Source of the DNA: Nemopilema nomurai
Taxonomy: Eukaryota > Cnidaria > Scyphozoa > Rhizostomeae > Rhizostomatidae
Direction of reading: 5' to 3'
Assembly (NCBI GenBank): GCA_003864495.1
Contig: ML133455.1
Location: forward strand, 682,001 to 746,000
DNA: 64,000 nucleotides
Shown here piece by piece: positions 38,801 to 50,553 of the stretch (position 1 is the first letter of the stretch; each line of letters opens with the position of its first letter). Made by a program: the position numbers and the translations under genes. The notes below the pieces were generated by a model. The model had not been told where the DNA came from. It saw only the letters and a list, made by a program, of their open reading frames with translations, and did no database searches.

Positions 38801-39861
38801 ATAATGATGAAAATAATGTATCATTGACCAATGCAGCATTGATCAGAAAGTATGACCTGCATGAAAGAATACCAATTCAATCTGAGCATGACTATAATGA
38901 TTCACCCAATTTTGCAAGCCTTTCTGAATACAAAGAAGCTGCTGTATCATACATAGCTGGCTATGTTGCAAGAATGGCAGAAAAAAGGCTCTTGTGCATG
39001 GATTGCTGTAGAGCACTTGGCTCAAAGCATAATACAGCAAATTCAAGATTTCTTGCACTCAAGGACAGAGGAGGACTTTTTAAACCAACCCAGAGTGTGA
39101 TAACGGTATGCGAAGAAACAGAGAAATGCTTTAACAGGATGCTGGTATCCACTGGTGGAAATCTTCCACAATGTGCAGGTTTGTTCCCTTGAGCCACAAA
39201 CATGAATAAATGTAAACAATGCTTACAAACTCAGAGAGTTACTGAGGATACCACCAAGAAACTAGTTTTCAACCCTTTTTTCATGCCAATGGACATAATG
39301 TATATTAATCTTTTATATATTTGCACTCTTTTAAATATCCAGTCATGGTATATATCATACTTTAATTAAACCCTTCACCTTTTATCTATATATAATAACA
39401 GTGTGGCTCATCACATGATATAATTTTACTGGCAAGCTGCATAAATTGAAAATTCGAAAAACAGGTGAAATACTTTGTTTATTAAGAAAGGAAAAAGACA
39501 TTCACAGTAGTTGAATAACTTATTGTCAAAAGAATGTGCATTAATTTCACATCACATTTTCACAAATAGTTCTAATTCTAAAATATTTAGTTTTAAATAC
39601 TGGTATTTTTCAGGTATCCCTGATGCAATAGCAACTGCTGTGTTAGGAAATGTCAATTTGCCTACTGTGTTCAGGGACCTTGATGAGCATGTTCTGGACT
39701 CTGCACTTGGTGAAAATCATGTTTTCCATATGATCAAAATCTTAGCCAAGTGCTATTGCAAGGTAAGATTGTATCACCTAGGAAAGGAAAAAACACAGAA
39801 GCTTTCAGGCCCCAACATCAGAAAGAAACTCACGAAGCTGATCCTTTTTAAACACCAGTAA
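35895..39861 (+). pseudogene. THAP9/P-element-type transposase, one frameshift
   Basis: Four exons, 35895-36034, 36328-36523, 37017-39178 and 39614-39861, total 2,746 nt: about 915 codons plus one extra base, close to human THAP9 in length. The THAP zinc finger is complete: C10, C15, C76 and H79 (CSAFGC and CSDH) with an AVPVRF end at 98-103. A Lys/Arg-rich coiled coil follows around 150-205. The RNase H-like core shows Asp in SLMLDEMAIKK (about 319) and Asp in SVICDGPSCHFN (about 408). The FSQDHLELFF block with the late acidic residues comes after the break, and the C-terminus ends in KLTKLILFKHQ as in THAP9. The frame shifts by one base at the AAAA run 38502-38505. Without it the gene would be full length, so it is either recently inactivated or misread. 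Confidence 0.88.
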
Positions 39862-40410
39862 AAGTACAGAAAACAAGCTGCTGACATTATTCTCGTGGAA
39901 ACATATTAACTGTAAATATGAACAAAGTAGTAAATGTATGTAAAACGAATGCTGTAAACCCAATTAAAATTTGACTGTGCTGTTAAAACTGAGTTCGGTT
40001 CTTTGAAGCTACGTGTTATATACCCCTCATCGCGCATATGTTTATCCTACCAGGAAAAATATGAAGCGAGTTCACCGTTAGTTTTGGGCAGATTTCCGAT
40101 GCAAAAACCACTATCAAAGCCTGTATATGCCGGAGCGAAACATAAGTCATTCAAGCATTTCAGACTTTTGTATTCTTCTGTATCACGATCATTTTAAACG
40201 TTGCTGGATTGTCATCAGTCTACTGCATTGTTCCTGCTCTCCCCACAAACACAGGTACGGAATTATTAGCAAGGACTGCTAAAGTGAACATAAATAATTC
40301 AAAAATATCAAATACAAACCTTCCAAGGTTCTAAAGCATCCAACAGAACCAATATCTCAAGGCTTCTGGTGCAATTTCCCGTAGAACGCTTTTTACCTAT
40401 ATACTTGTTT

Positions 40411-40429
40411 TGGGTACGACCAATATGGC
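40411..40429 (-). repeat. right subterminal inverted repeat
   Basis: Exact reverse complement of 35859-35877; it lies 69 bp inside the right end of the element. Confidence 0.85.
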
Positions 40430-40467
40430 CGCCGTGTTTTTAGAATGCATCACCGAAAAAATACAGA

Positions 40468-40498
40468 AGCTCGATCCAGTCTTTTTTTTAGATCAGTG
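40468..40498 (-). repeat. right terminal inverted repeat of the P/THAP9 element
   Basis: Reverse complement of the left repeat with no mismatch over 31 bp, followed by the second GCTGCAAC target copy at 40499-40506. Confidence 0.95.
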
Positions 40499-40506
40499 GC
40501 TGCAAC

Positions 40507-42219
40507 TTTCGGACATGTCTAATATGCCTCGTTTCCATCGAGCTGGCCCATTAGGTCGAGAGATCTGAAAATGGCGTGCGAACCTGGTTTAGTGCAGCTT
40601 TAGACAACAGTAAGTGCCTTAGCAAGTTCATCAATGTTTTTATATTTCCACCGAATGAAAGTGAGTTTGCGCCCTTTTTTGGATAAAAATAATTCTACAA
40701 ACATTTACAGGCACTACGGCCTATTATTCTGCCATTATCTCCCTGTTCCCAAAGAAAGCCGTTTTCGACCATCTTTTTTAATCTTCGACTTGAAATATAA
40801 AACAACGCTCAAGCATCACTTATCGAGCCTTGCATATCTAAAGAAAGATTAATGTGGCACATATTTACCACTAAGACTTCTCATAGCTTTATCGTGAACC
40901 TCAATTAGCATCAAAATGTGTTGTTGATCATCATCTGGATAATATCAACTTCTTTATAATTGCAGTATTCTGCAGATTCTCTTCTCTCTATTTGCTGGGA
41001 AAATGAGATCCGGTCTTTCTGCTTTTTTGACGGAGACTAAGATTGAGACAAGGAAAACTTTTTTCCATAACTGTTTTTTGTAAATTATGGGATAAAATGC
41101 TTTGATGGTTGATGGCCCTGTAAGTTTAAAATAGTTAATCAAATTATATTTAAATATTTCCACAGATTCCTATTACAGTAACTAAAGTTACATCAGTTTG
41201 CTTAATTAATTTTGTGATTTTGGAAAACTGATTGAGTATTAACCTAATAAATTCTGTGGGTATAGCAGGTGTATAACCCAATCTGTGTTTATTAACAGCT
41301 CTGCAAATTATTATGGCCAAGTACTGAATGAAACTTTGTAAGGATATGAAAAAGCTGTCATTTTTTTAAGCTCTGGACTTATATATAGAGCTTGTAAAAG
41401 TGGTGTGAGATCTCAAACCAATTCTATCTTTATGTAATGTGGTATTCAGCATTTGCAGATTCAAACTTTTAGATGTTTATGTCAAAGTTGATATCTTAAT
41501 GATTGGCACCAGGCATTAGAAAATATTTTGCAAACTTCCTAACGATATGAGTAATGGCATGAACAAACTCGTAACATAAACACATAGAGCAAATGTTTCT
41601 AACAATGCTACTCTACTGGGAGGCATTTAAATTGCAGAATTTTTCAGTACCATGCCACCACCAAAAATTTTTTAACAGTAATATTGACAAGCTCTTTCTC
41701 AAAAGTTTATTGAAGTGAAGATCTAGAAAGTTGTTGTTTTCAAATCATTTAGAATTTCATAATAGACATTCTGTTATCCAAAGATTTTGACATTTCTAGT
41801 AAGAATTAACCCAAACTTTACAATATGCAAGTGATTAACAATTGTTTCAAAACTTACTCTCTTCTTAATGGCTTTAGTTACTTTATATCAGCATTTCAAT
41901 CACAAAAGAAAAAAAATTAATCATCTCTAACTTCTTATGTCTAATTGAGAACAAGAGGCTTAGAACAAAACCTTGAAATTGTTGTAAAAGTACGAATACT
42001 AGAATAGAAATTTTGAAATTAAAAGGCTCTCTTGATTATTGACTATCCAGCCTTATTCCCAATATCAATTATTTTCAATATCAACTAACCTGAAAAATTT
42101 TCTTTCTTTAATCTTCTGAAATGTTTCAAGTAGACTGACACATCTTGTTTTGCATGAAATAACTAAATCTTTGCCTTTTCAGTTCTGGATTTATGCTCTT
42201 TGTCTGATGTAAACACAGG
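40507..42219. other. 5' region of the NKAPD1-like gene, possible non-coding first exon
   Basis: No coding exon is seen. A donor-like GTAAGTGCC follows ACA at about 40610, after a stretch containing GAAAATGGCGTGCGAACC that could be a 5' UTR. An acceptor-like CTTTTCAG at about 42175-42182 could then open the exon carrying the ATG at 42220. The remainder is AT-rich with no recognisable feature. Confidence 0.3.
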
Positions 42220-45200
42220 ATGACCACAATCATTGGAGGGAAGCTGATGCAAGTTGATAAATCTGCGTTTAGAAATGTAGTGAAGCACACAGATACACAC
42301 AATCGAGTCAGTACATTTTTACATTTTTTAGCACTCCTTTGAAATGCTTAGTTCTCCAAAAACATCTGAAACAGCAACCACGTTATACATTCATAGAAAT
42401 AGCATTTTCAATACAGTTATGAGATTTTCTTTTTATCGCAAGTGAAATGCATTGGTATCTGTGAATTGTTTGGAAAACTTCAACAGGCTCTTACAAAAAG
42501 ATTGAACTGTCATTGTAATAGGATAAATAGATTGGAGAAAAAGTATGCGTTTTTGCATCATTGCTTTCGTTCCCAATTGGACATGAGACACAAGTCATGA
42601 AAGCAAAAATCTTTTGAATATTGCTTTCAGGAAAGTAATGTCAGCAAAGCACCACTTAAAAAATAGTGAAGTATTTGATTACTTTGCATTTCTGGATATC
42701 TTATATATATTATTATTATATATTATATATAATATTATATATATTAAGAGCAAATATCATCTTTATGAGTTCTTCTTTGCAGATTAAAGAAATTGACGAA
42801 ATGTGGAAACAACGTGAGAAGGAGAAAAACACAAGTGATAATGATGATGATGGCTATGAATTCAACAAAAGTCGCAGAAGAAGACAATCTGATTCATTAC
42901 AAGGGAAAATGTACAGTGATGATGTCAGAGATGGAAAGAAAAGAGAGCCACCCAAAAAAGCTGGACCGTGGACAAAGAAGCTGATGGAATTTGAGGAAGC
43001 AGACCCTGATAGGTAAACACATTCATAGAATTTGTCTCCTGTTAGTATCGTTAGTGTCCGGCTACTATTGCATTGTGTTTTTTATCAAATATATATATAT
43101 CAATAATTAGAATAGTTAGTAAATAAGTTATGTATCTAATGCAACAGGATTTATTATTGATTGCTCCATACTGGTTTGCACATTGATCTCAAGTTGCTTT
43201 TGTTAAACAAATTCAAACAGTTTCTTTAGATCATAGGTGTAAGCTATTGAATAGCAAGAACACATGCGCCTATTAGTTTCCTCTTTTTAGATCTCCTTGA
43301 AAATCTCTGTTGTATATTTTTTGTCAAAAGTATTAACCAGTGTATAATAACAACTACTTTTTTAGGTGGGGACACTCAGGATTTAAAGAACTTTATCCGG
43401 AAGATTTCGATAGTTCTGAGTAAGTACGAAATTTTCATCCCTATTTGCAAACACATAATTGGATGAAAATTGAACATGTCTTTATTTTGTTGGCGTAAAC
43501 GAATAAAACATTGAATATATATGACACTTAATGCAGAGCTATGCTTTTTGTGCCTGCAAACAGGTTTAATAGGTGCAAGAAAAGTTAAGGATAGTGAGTC
43601 ACAGAAAGCGTTTTGTGGATTTACAGCCAACTGAATATACATAAAATGTGTCTTAGTTTTCGAAGCTTCTCTCTTAAGTTTTCGATTAAATTTCTGAATC
43701 AGTCAAAAAGTCAGAGATCAGAGGATAAAGGACAGAGGGAGGGGAATTTGAAGACGAATGATTTATGTGATTCTAGGTTATGTTTCTATAGGAAGTAAAA
43801 TGCTATCTTATTGTGTAAATCACTTCCCAATTTGCCAAATTAAGTGTCATTATTAAATTCTTTTTTGGTGTTTTAGGGAGCAGGGTACAAACGGACTGGA
43901 GGAAGATATAAAGGGGAAAGAAGGAAGGGTGATAGAAAAGGAAGAGGAAGAAGAAGATATTGTCGAAAAGTGGAAGCGAGGCAAGTTTAGACCCAGGGTT
44001 GAATCTCGAAGGTTGGTTGGCGGAAATTTTCGTGGTAGGGGAAGAAGAGGGTTTGGTAGGGGCCGTTTTCAGGGTCCTTTTCAAAGGAATCGTTTTGACA
44101 TTAGGCGTCAAGAAGAAAGTCAAAGAAGAGACCAAAGAGAGAGAAAGAGATCAAAAAGTCATGAGGACAATGATTCAAGTAGCAAAAGGCTTCCAGGGCG
44201 TTTTGACAGGAAGAGAAGTCGAAGTGAAAGCCAGGAAAATCCTATTCAAAGAGATAATGAAGCCGGTCGAAAGCACGAGAGAAAAGAATTTTCGCCAGCC
44301 AGGGTAAAGACTCACAGAAGAGATGTTTTTGTGGGCAAAGTGGTGTCAGGAGCCGATATAGGAAAAAGACGTTCTTTTGAATTTGACAGCAAGAAAGAGA
44401 CAAGAGAGAGGGCAAGTCCTAGCAGAGGCACAAGGGAAGGCAGAAGGAGAATTGAAAGTGATGAAAGGGCCATTGAAAGTCGTGAAGCGAATAGAACAGA
44501 GGTAAAAGCAGGTGATGGTCGAAGGGAACGACAGAGACCAGGATGGGACCGAGTTGAAAGGAGTGAAGAGAAACTCAGTGGAGAGCGCGATAATACAAGG
44601 GAAAGAGAAGTAGAGAGGGAAATGAAGGAGGGACAAACGGTGGAAGTTGAAGAAAGAGTTTTCAGGGGAAGATGGGATAAAAAGGACAATAGTGAAGATG
44701 ATTCCGCGAGAGCATTGCAAGAAAACAAACGCAACAGTGAAAAGAAAGCCAGTGGGAGTGAACACGCCCTAGAAGAACCGTCACGAAAAGTGGACATGTT
44801 TGGGCGTGATATTTCTAAGCGTTTTGAATATATTGAGAAGAAGAAGAAGATCAATCATCGACCCAGGGAGGTTAACCAGAATAAAGTTGAGCTTGAAAAT
44901 GAAAGTATGCAGGAAGAAAGACCTGCAGTAGTCGAAAAAGACATCGTTACTGTGCGCTCACCTGTTGTGGCTAGTCATGTGCAAGTAGCAGCTAATACAG
45001 AAGAAGATGGGGCAAAGTCTTCGGATCCTGATGAAGACGGTCGCAAACGAAAAGAAAAGACAAAACAGAAGAAGAAACACAAGAAAAAAGAGAAGAAAAA
45101 GATGAAGAAGAAAAGGAGAAAGGAAGATCGCGATAATGAAGATCGTAGTGAAGATTCAAATGAAGAGCGCGAGTCAGTTTCCAGAAAAGATGCAGCTTTC

Positions 45201-47763
45201 AACAATGAGCGGACAGAGGCAGCCATTGCTGAACTGAATAGGATAGAGAAGATCAAGCAAAGGAAGGAATCAGAGCATTTTGAGGATGATAATTGGAAGT
45301 CTGGGTTCTCAGTCTCTTTAGACGTCGAAGCTGAGATGCGGGAGCGTATTAAAATGAAAATGAAGCATCGGTCGACCTCGCTGAAGAGTGAAAATGTGTT
45401 GAATCTAGAAGATCCTTCAGAGGAAGAGAATGTTGATGTCAAAGAAAGTAATGAGATCATGAGGAATAGCCCCGAGCCCACTGGGATGAGGGGTATAGAT
45501 GTTTATGAAGCCGAAGTTTATGGGAAGGACAGCAAAAGAAGTGTATCTTCTCATGGCGAAAAGTTAGGGTCAAAAAGGGCAGAAGAGCAGGTGGTCCCTC
45601 GCATAGGGAGAGACAATGCTCAAAGATCCCACAGTCGTTCAGTTGATAAGAAAGAAACAAGTACAGAACGGACGTCTCGGCAAAAGGAGCACAGAGGGAA
45701 GACGAAGAGAGACAAGGTCTCGAAGACTAAAGGAAAAGCAAGGTCAGATTCAAGTGATCATTCGGAGGTCAGTGATTCCGAATATCATCCAAGTGTGAGG
45801 TCGAATGAAGGAAAAAGGAAGGAAAAAAGAGAAGTAAAGAGACGAAATGAGGACACTGGACAAGAGGAAGGAATTACTCGCAGGGCAAGAAATGACAAGC
45901 ACCCTAGATTAAGAGATCGCAATAACAGCTCCAGTTTTTCTGATATCCTGGATGAAGAGGAGACTGGAAGAAAGAGGGGGGATGGCTCTTTTAAACAGAA
46001 ATCATTTAGAGGTAAAGATGTTTCAGAGTTACCATTACCAGAGTCATGTAAGGGGAAAGAAAGGCACAAAAAGAAGAGTTTACGAAGAAATCGGAGAGAC
46101 TCATCAGAGAGCTTTTCATCGTATGAGTCTAGTGAAAAAGGTGAGGCTCAGAAAGGGAGAAAGGCAAGGCAAAAGACTGAAAGGTCGATAGCAAAATTGA
46201 AGAGAGGTAAGGAAGCCGATAGTGAATCAGAAGAAGTTTCAAATAGTATGAGAAGAGGTAGGCTGACCCAGAGGAATAGGCTGGAAAAGGTTGGTGGAAA
46301 GTTAAGGCAACGTACAGCCGAAGGCAGTAGTGAGGAAGAATCAGAGTCAGAGGCATCACGAGCGGAGAAGAAAATGTGCAGAGAAATGCCGAGAAGCAGG
46401 CACGTGAAAGCCAAAGTAGCTCCGATGAAAGGGAACATAGAAAAGGAAGCAAAAAGGAAGCTAAAAGACAGGCAGAGCAAAGAAAACGGAAGAAGAGGCA
46501 GCATAAGGAGGAGGTGTCCAGTGATGAGGAGGACATGGAACTGACGAAGAGGAGAAAGAAAGAGATTTACAGAGAGGAAGAGGAGAAGATTCGTATGAAG
46601 AAGGGCTTAAGAGAAAAGTTTGATAATCCAATAAGCAGTAGTTTAGAAGATCTTGAAAGGGAAATCGAGGCGAAAATTATTGCTAAGAAATCTATTAGAA
46701 AAGGCGAAGGCAATATCAAGATGATTCTGACGATGATCAAGTGGAAGCTAATACGAAGGCGAACAATGCGGGGCATGAGGCAAAAGCCAGACGAAGTTAT
46801 TCAGAAGATCAGGCTGGCGGTGAAGGTAGATCGTTGACGCATGCACGAAGGTGGGATGTTTCTTCAAAAACACCAAGAGGCATAAACGAACTTTCGAGCG
46901 AGGATCGCGGCACGGGAGCGGGTAATATTCGTTTGACAGAGTTATTGCAAGCAGGTTTCATTATTGATGACCCGCGCTATGAGAAGCATTCGATCGGGAA
47001 AAAACAACATGCTGTCGGCAAGAGTGAGATCGTGGTGGCCTCAAGGGGCAGGACCGAGATGGCAAGTGGAGATGTTAAAGGCCCCAGTAGTAGAAGGAAG
47101 GATGCCGGTAGCTCCAGTGACGTGTCATTGTATGGGGATATTGACATGGAAGCCATGGCAGGGAAGGGTAAGCCGGAGAGGACTGCTGCTACAAAGCCGA
47201 ATGCTCGCAGGCAACGCAGAAGTGCATCAAGCAGTGATTCTGACAGCTCCACACATAAGGACGGACACTCCAGCCGTAGAGATGCCACGCATATGCGGAA
47301 AGACGACCGCAGGCCAAGAGACAAAGAAGCGGTGCGACACAGAGGTAGTCGGGATCGTGATTCTTGGCAACGCAGCGCGAGCTATGATGGGAGTAAAAGG
47401 AAAACTGAGTCACGTGTAGGCCGAGAGGGGTCATCAACCAGGAGGGGCAGTAATCGTCGTCGTAGTTATAGCCGCAGTTCTCAGTCAGGAAGAGAAGACA
47501 GCAGAACGAAGCGCCCCAGAGATATGGCACGAAAGAGGGGAGGGCGAGGTGGTTCGCGCTTGGAAAGATCTTCAAGCCGTTCATCGCTGAGTAGCAGTTC
47601 TAGTGCTGAGCGTGAGAGGCCTGGTAGCAAGTCAAGAAAACGTGACGTCATAAAGAAGAGCAAGTCTTCCAAGGCACGTCGCCGGGACTATAGCAGCTCT
47701 TTTGAGAGTAGCAGCAGTAGTGCATCCTCCCGTGTAAACCGCTCGAAAAAGAGGCGCAAGTAG
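42220..47763 (+). CDS. NKAPD1: NKAPD1 (C11orf57) homolog with a very long basic-acidic tail
   Basis: Four coding exons: 42220-42306, 42783-43012, 43366-43419 and 43877-47763. The start gives RNVVKHTDTHNR, then KEIDEMWKQRE, then GPWTKKLMEFEEADPDRWGH with GFKELYPEDFD. These correspond in order to the N-terminal blocks of vertebrate NKAPD1 (HTDAHNK, DMWKIRE, PDRWGHSGYKELYPEEF). NKAPD1 is a poorly studied nuclear protein. The last exon encodes roughly 1,290 residues rich in Arg, Glu, Lys and Ser with RG-rich, KKKHKKKEKKK and terminal RS-type segments. That makes about 1,420 codons in total, against about 290 residues in human. Two shifts, near 46371-46374 and 46699-46702, each need one extra base; adding two bases to the 4,258 nt restores a multiple of three. 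Both lie in AAAA runs. Confidence 0.88.
46371..46374 (+). other. apparent single-base deletion in the NKAPD1-like last exon
   Basis: The main frame ends at 46544 with an unlike Arg-rich tail, while the frame one base earlier carries the expected charged sequence from about 46376 onward (RNAEKQARESQSSSDE). The switch point lies between 46331 and about 46400, and the AAAA run is the most economical site. Sequencing error or a true mutation are both possible. Confidence 0.6.
46699..46702 (+). other. second apparent single-base deletion in the NKAPD1-like last exon
   Basis: The second frame turns hydrophobic and atypical after SIRK near 46700, while the third frame becomes open immediately after a TAG at 46696-46698 and continues with RRRQYQDDSDDDQVE to the stop at 47763. 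Again an AAAA run lies at the junction. Confidence 0.65.
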
Positions 47764-50216
47764 GGAGCAACGAGGCACATTCTGCTGCCAAGGCGGCGTT
47801 TTTGCTTTTAATGTTTCGGGAGTGAAATAACACTTCAAAACGCCAGCAGAATTGTGGCTTGGAACATTCTTTGTCGGAATGAAAACTTGACTACGAACCG
47901 TAGAAGCTTATTAGATATTGACGCAAAATTCAATGATGTTATTGATTAGCCTTGATCTCCTTTACCAAACCCCTCTCCCCCTCCCCACCCCAAAAACGGA
48001 TCGAACCTGTTTCCTATACTTGGTTAACTGCATACCCAATCGGAAATCAGAAAAAATGGAAATTGCTCGTGCTTATGTGCATGCGTTTGTTTCAACCATT
48101 GCATAGACCTGTTTAGGTCGGCTGGCATTTCAAAATACGTGTAGTAGTGATTTTCTGCAGATAAATGACTGAAATCACAGGCCACTGGTCGTCTGTAGGC
48201 CGTGGGAACATTAGCAAACAAACCCTGTTTACCAATTTATTATTTGCGAATTTATTATAAAGTAGGTACTAAAGTGGGAATTGGTCTACCGCATTCCATC
48301 ATCATTCTTTGTTAGTATGTAGAAATCTTTTTGTTTGAGACGGGTCCAAATTTCCACGAATATACGGCTTTGTGCTCCGCTACCTCATGTGACCGCTATC
48401 TTCTTTTTTATGAGAATTAGTAGTTTCCGTTATTTTTGCCATGTTTGACGCTAAGGCCCGCTATTTATCGATTTTCCAAAGCTCTACGCGTATACAATGT
48501 ACCGTATACCGACCGTTAATTTTTTTAAAACCAACTTCAAGCATTTTGTACGCCATAAACACCTCTCCCATTGTCGAGTCAAGTTGTTGGAATCAACAGT
48601 CGTTTGTGCGTGGCACTTCATTTAGCTTCTAAATGAATTGTAACCTATCCTTGCTGCTCGCTTCCTGTCATTAGTAAAATTTTGTTTCATTTGCTACTAC
48701 AGAGAACTCTGGTTTTATTTTGATGTCTGTTTTTCGATGCTCTGGAGATTATGAAGTGGACTGTTGATGTCTTTAACTGAGGAGTCCTGCTACACGGAGA
48801 ATACAACTCCGTTCCGAAGTACCGCCCGCAGGCTTTGTCATTTTAAAAGCAGGCTTTGTTTTCATGATGATGTAACTAAATTCACTTTTAAGCCATTTGG
48901 TATAAAGTGCGGATAATGAATCATATCATACAAATTAACTGTACAAGGTAACTCTGGAAATCAAAGGTTTTTCTCGTGCCATAGCAAAAGCCTCGATTGC
49001 AGAAAGGTTTCCTCGTTTTCGTTATAGCGATGTTTTCCTATCTTAACAGTTGACTCCCCAGCGACACCCAGAAAGACGCAGCAGACATTCGTGAAGACTT
49101 ATATCTATGTTATTGCTTTTCTCGACTTTGTCACGTGCCAGTCCATTTTAAAACCACTTTCCCCCTCCCTATTCTATGTCCTCCTAGTATCAATCTCATC
49201 TGAACCGAGAATTTATGATACTTCTGAAAATACAAACAACGATTAGTGAAACATTTTTGTAGTCTCATCGTGAAACAAAGATCTGAGGAGATTTTGAAAC
49301 ATTGCGTTTCTTCACCGTAAGTCAACAAGGAAAATGATGTTCGTAAGTGGCCATGTTCACCAAACGTGTTATTTAAAAAATTCGTTATCCAATTTGAGAC
49401 GCTATTTTCCTTTTTGATGAAATTTGATTAACTTGTTTGTTAAAAGAGACCCCGGAATCTTTTAAACCATAAAGACATCCAGGCACCACATTTATCGACA
49501 ACATGGGCTACTATATAAAGGACCCTATAATTATTTGATTGCATCGAGGCCACTTTTTAGTCGATTTTAATGAATTGATATCAAACAAAGCTTCCTGCAA
49601 TTCCTGGCGATCAAATTGCTTTTTGGCTTTGGAATCTGTCCTAATACATATCTAACTGTTAAGCTGGTATAACCAATGGCAGCTTGCAGCTGATGAGGAC
49701 TTGCTTCCATTGGGTTTCCGAGATGGCCTACCTAAGTAGATGCCAACCACGTTCAAATGGGGGTAATGAAAGCGTATACTCTGTTTGGGGTATGAAGCCA
49801 ACCGCTCGATCCTTCTGAAAAGCCTGTTTTTCTAAGACAACGAAGGTCCAGTGCCAACACAAATTGCTCAATCCTAGCTTCAAAAGGAGAGGGTCGTGTA
49901 GGGTCGTGGACCTAAAGCTCTAAAGCTTGAAAACACGTCAGCCGGCCTTGCAGTGGCATGGTAACGAATCTCACTACAAACGCGAATTGTCGTAACTCGA
50001 GCTTAACCCAATAAATGACGCTATAAAAATTCCGATTTGGATAGAGCAACGTGAACCCACCAGGCACGCACGCAAGCAAAGAACAAAAGTGTGGTACTGA
50101 TAAAACCCAACTATAAACTCGTCCCAGTGCACCGGGATCTTTAGAGCTGGGGAGACGAGGCAAGCCCCGCAATCTTAGCCATAACAAACCTATCATTACT
50201 TGTTAATATGACTATA
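47764..50216. other. intergenic stretch downstream of the NKAPD1-like gene
   Basis: The 3' UTR of the NKAPD1-like gene is expected at the left. No exon is supported elsewhere. A somewhat GC-richer patch at about 49880-50190 contains a 94-codon minus-strand open frame without recognisable domains. Confidence 0.5.
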
Positions 50217-50553
50217 CACTTTTTTCTATAAGAATAAAGTCTATAAGAATATTGAGGCTCCACATTGCTAAAATTTAAAAATAATGCCAGGCTCAACCTC
50301 CATCAAGGCTAAAATTTGTTCTTAATCTGCGTTTTCTCCCAAAGCAAAACAGCTGTCATTTAACGCAATATACATACTTGAATATTTATCTAAATACATA
50401 AATATATGAATATATACAAATGTTTCTTCTTTTTATGATGAACGACACATCAAAAAAGATTCAACATTCTTTATTGATCTGAAGGCAAATTTACACCTTG
50501 TGTCGGACAAGAATAATTTAAGAATAAATCAGGCATTCTTATAAAAAAGCGTG
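50217..50553. mobile_element. MITE with Tc1/mariner-like ends, full-length copy
   Basis: The left end, CACTTTTTTCTATAAGAATA, and the right end, ending CTTATAAAAAAGCGTG, form imperfect inverted repeats, each flanked by TA. The 337-bp interior has no coding frame. A truncated relative lies at 23553-23730 in the same orientation, which shows this is a dispersed family. Confidence 0.75.

Larger units (their letters stand above)
35770..40506 (+). mobile_element. complete P/THAP9-superfamily DNA transposon with 8-bp target duplication
   Basis: The element spans 35778-40498 (4,721 bp) and is bracketed by the direct repeat GCTGCAAC at 35770-35777 and 40499-40506, an 8-bp target duplication as expected for P elements. 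The terminal inverted repeats are 31 bp and identical (35778-35808 and 40468-40498), beginning CACTGATCTAAAAAAAAGAC. A second, subterminal inverted pair lies at 35859-35877 and 40411-40429. The element carries one plus-strand transposase gene filling most of its interior. Identical repeats and an intact duplication indicate fairly recent insertion. It lies just upstream of the NKAPD1-like gene. Confidence 0.95.

Noticed and set aside
44312..45481. Long minus-strand open frames opposite the NKAPD1-like exon
   Set aside because: The sense strand encodes a biased Arg/Glu/Lys/Ser protein with supported splice sites; antisense frames rich in Ser, Phe and Leu are expected shadows.
49912..50196. Minus-strand frame of 94 codons in a GC-richer patch
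   Set aside because: No splice context and no domain; it may be a piece of an interspersed repeat.
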